A stretch of 40,636 bases of DNA. Origin: Piscibacillus halophilus (GTDB taxonomy: Bacteria; Bacillota; Bacilli; Bacillales; Alkalibacillaceae). The stretch is taken from assembly GCF_900110685.1 (NCBI RefSeq), contig NZ_FOES01000023.1:1-40636 (forward strand). Direction: 5' to 3'. Of the stretch, positions 40,432 to 40,636 are shown piece by piece; the first letter of the stretch is position 1, and each line of letters starts with the position of its first letter. The notes below the pieces were generated by a model. It made no database searches. It saw only the letters and a program-made list of their open reading frames with translations, and was not told the origin of the DNA. The translations under genes were made by a program, and so were the position numbers.

Positions 40432-40636
40432 ATGTTTAATAGTAATAAAGAGCGTCAAATGGAAATAGAAATGGTTACAATTGATGAGCTTGTCCCTGAT
40501 GAACATTTATTAAGAAAAATAGATCGATACATAGACTTTTCTTTCATTCCAGAAAAAGTTCGTTCATATTACTCTGAAGATAATGGTCGACCTTCGCTCG
40601 ACCCACTCGTATTATTCAAGATGATGTTTGTAGGTT
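40432..40636 (+). CDS. IS1182-type transposase, N-terminal part (runs off the right edge)
   Basis: From ATG at 40432 the frame is open to the edge for 68 codons. AAAAGGCGGTG precedes the start. MEIEMVTIDELVPDEHLLRK, then DNGRPSLDPLVLFKMMFVG, is the N-terminal domain (DUF772 type) that precedes the DDE catalytic domain in IS1182/IS5-like transposases. It differs clearly from the transposase at the left edge, so two different elements flank the window, both transcribed outward. Whether this copy is complete is not visible. Its neighbourhood contains two truncated genes, which suggests past rearrangement. Confidence 0.85.
   Translation, partial: MFNSNKERQMEIEMVTIDELVPDEHLLRKIDRYIDFSFIPEKVRSYYSEDNGRPSLDPLVLFKMMFVG

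Noticed and set aside
1-40636. A composite transposon bounded by the two edge IS copies
   Set aside because: The two transposases belong to different elements, and the genes between are mostly ordinary chromosomal operons; no shared ends can be shown.

Overview
The window reads as a chromosomal segment of a low-GC Gram-positive bacterium of the family Bacillaceae. Supporting signs are strong AGGAGG-type ribosome binding sites, sigma-A promoters, CcpA-type cre sites, the gene order rbsRKDACB, and YkvA-, YkuK- and YknWX-like proteins. Acidic secreted and adaptor proteins suggest a moderate halophile or haloalkaliphile; that is an inference. No rRNA, tRNA, CRISPR array or phage module was seen. 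Both edges cut through transposases of the IS1182 type that point outward.

Left part (1-7.4 kb): an IS end abuts a ykvA-like gene. A complete ribose operon rbsR-K-D-A-C-B follows on the minus strand, then a small anchored protein gene of the DUF6241 type. Middle-left (7.6-20.2 kb): a ten-gene minus-strand operon runs from one strong promoter, which carries a cre site and twin LacI-type operators. Its order is GH65 phosphorylase, sugar-binding lipoprotein, two permeases, DUF624 protein, LacI regulator, beta-phosphoglucomutase, a second GH65 phosphorylase, a sulfatase of the sulfamidase-like type, and its formylglycine-generating enzyme. I infer cytoplasmic breakdown of an imported sulfated alpha-glucoside, possibly sulfotrehalose. 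This is the most novel system in the window.

Middle (20.3-26.2 kb): divergent from the operon lies a small sigma-70-like gene with a switch-like leader. Next come an orphan YknW/YknX-like pair, a ykuK-like gene, a DUF1028 gene and an AtoE-type transporter under a cre site. Right part (26.3-34.3 kb): an MFS gene diverges from a GntR-led operon with a class III CoA-transferase, an HMG-CoA-lyase family enzyme, a LeuCD-type hydratase, a small membrane protein and a sodium:solute symporter. It looks like a C5-dicarboxylate (citraconate, mesaconate or citramalate) pathway to acetyl-CoA and pyruvate. Then follow an EamA exporter gene, a TetR gene divergent from a second AtoE-type transporter, and an acyl-CoA synthetase gene.

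Right end (38.9-40.6 kb): a decayed region. The 3' remnant of a phosphohexomutase gene lies next to an LCP-family gene that has lost its 3' end, with about 100 bases of unexplained sequence between them, close to the right-hand IS. Three intergenic stretches (6.7, 7.5 and 22.9 kb) hold degenerate tandem arrays with an exact 21-bp period but a different consensus in each.
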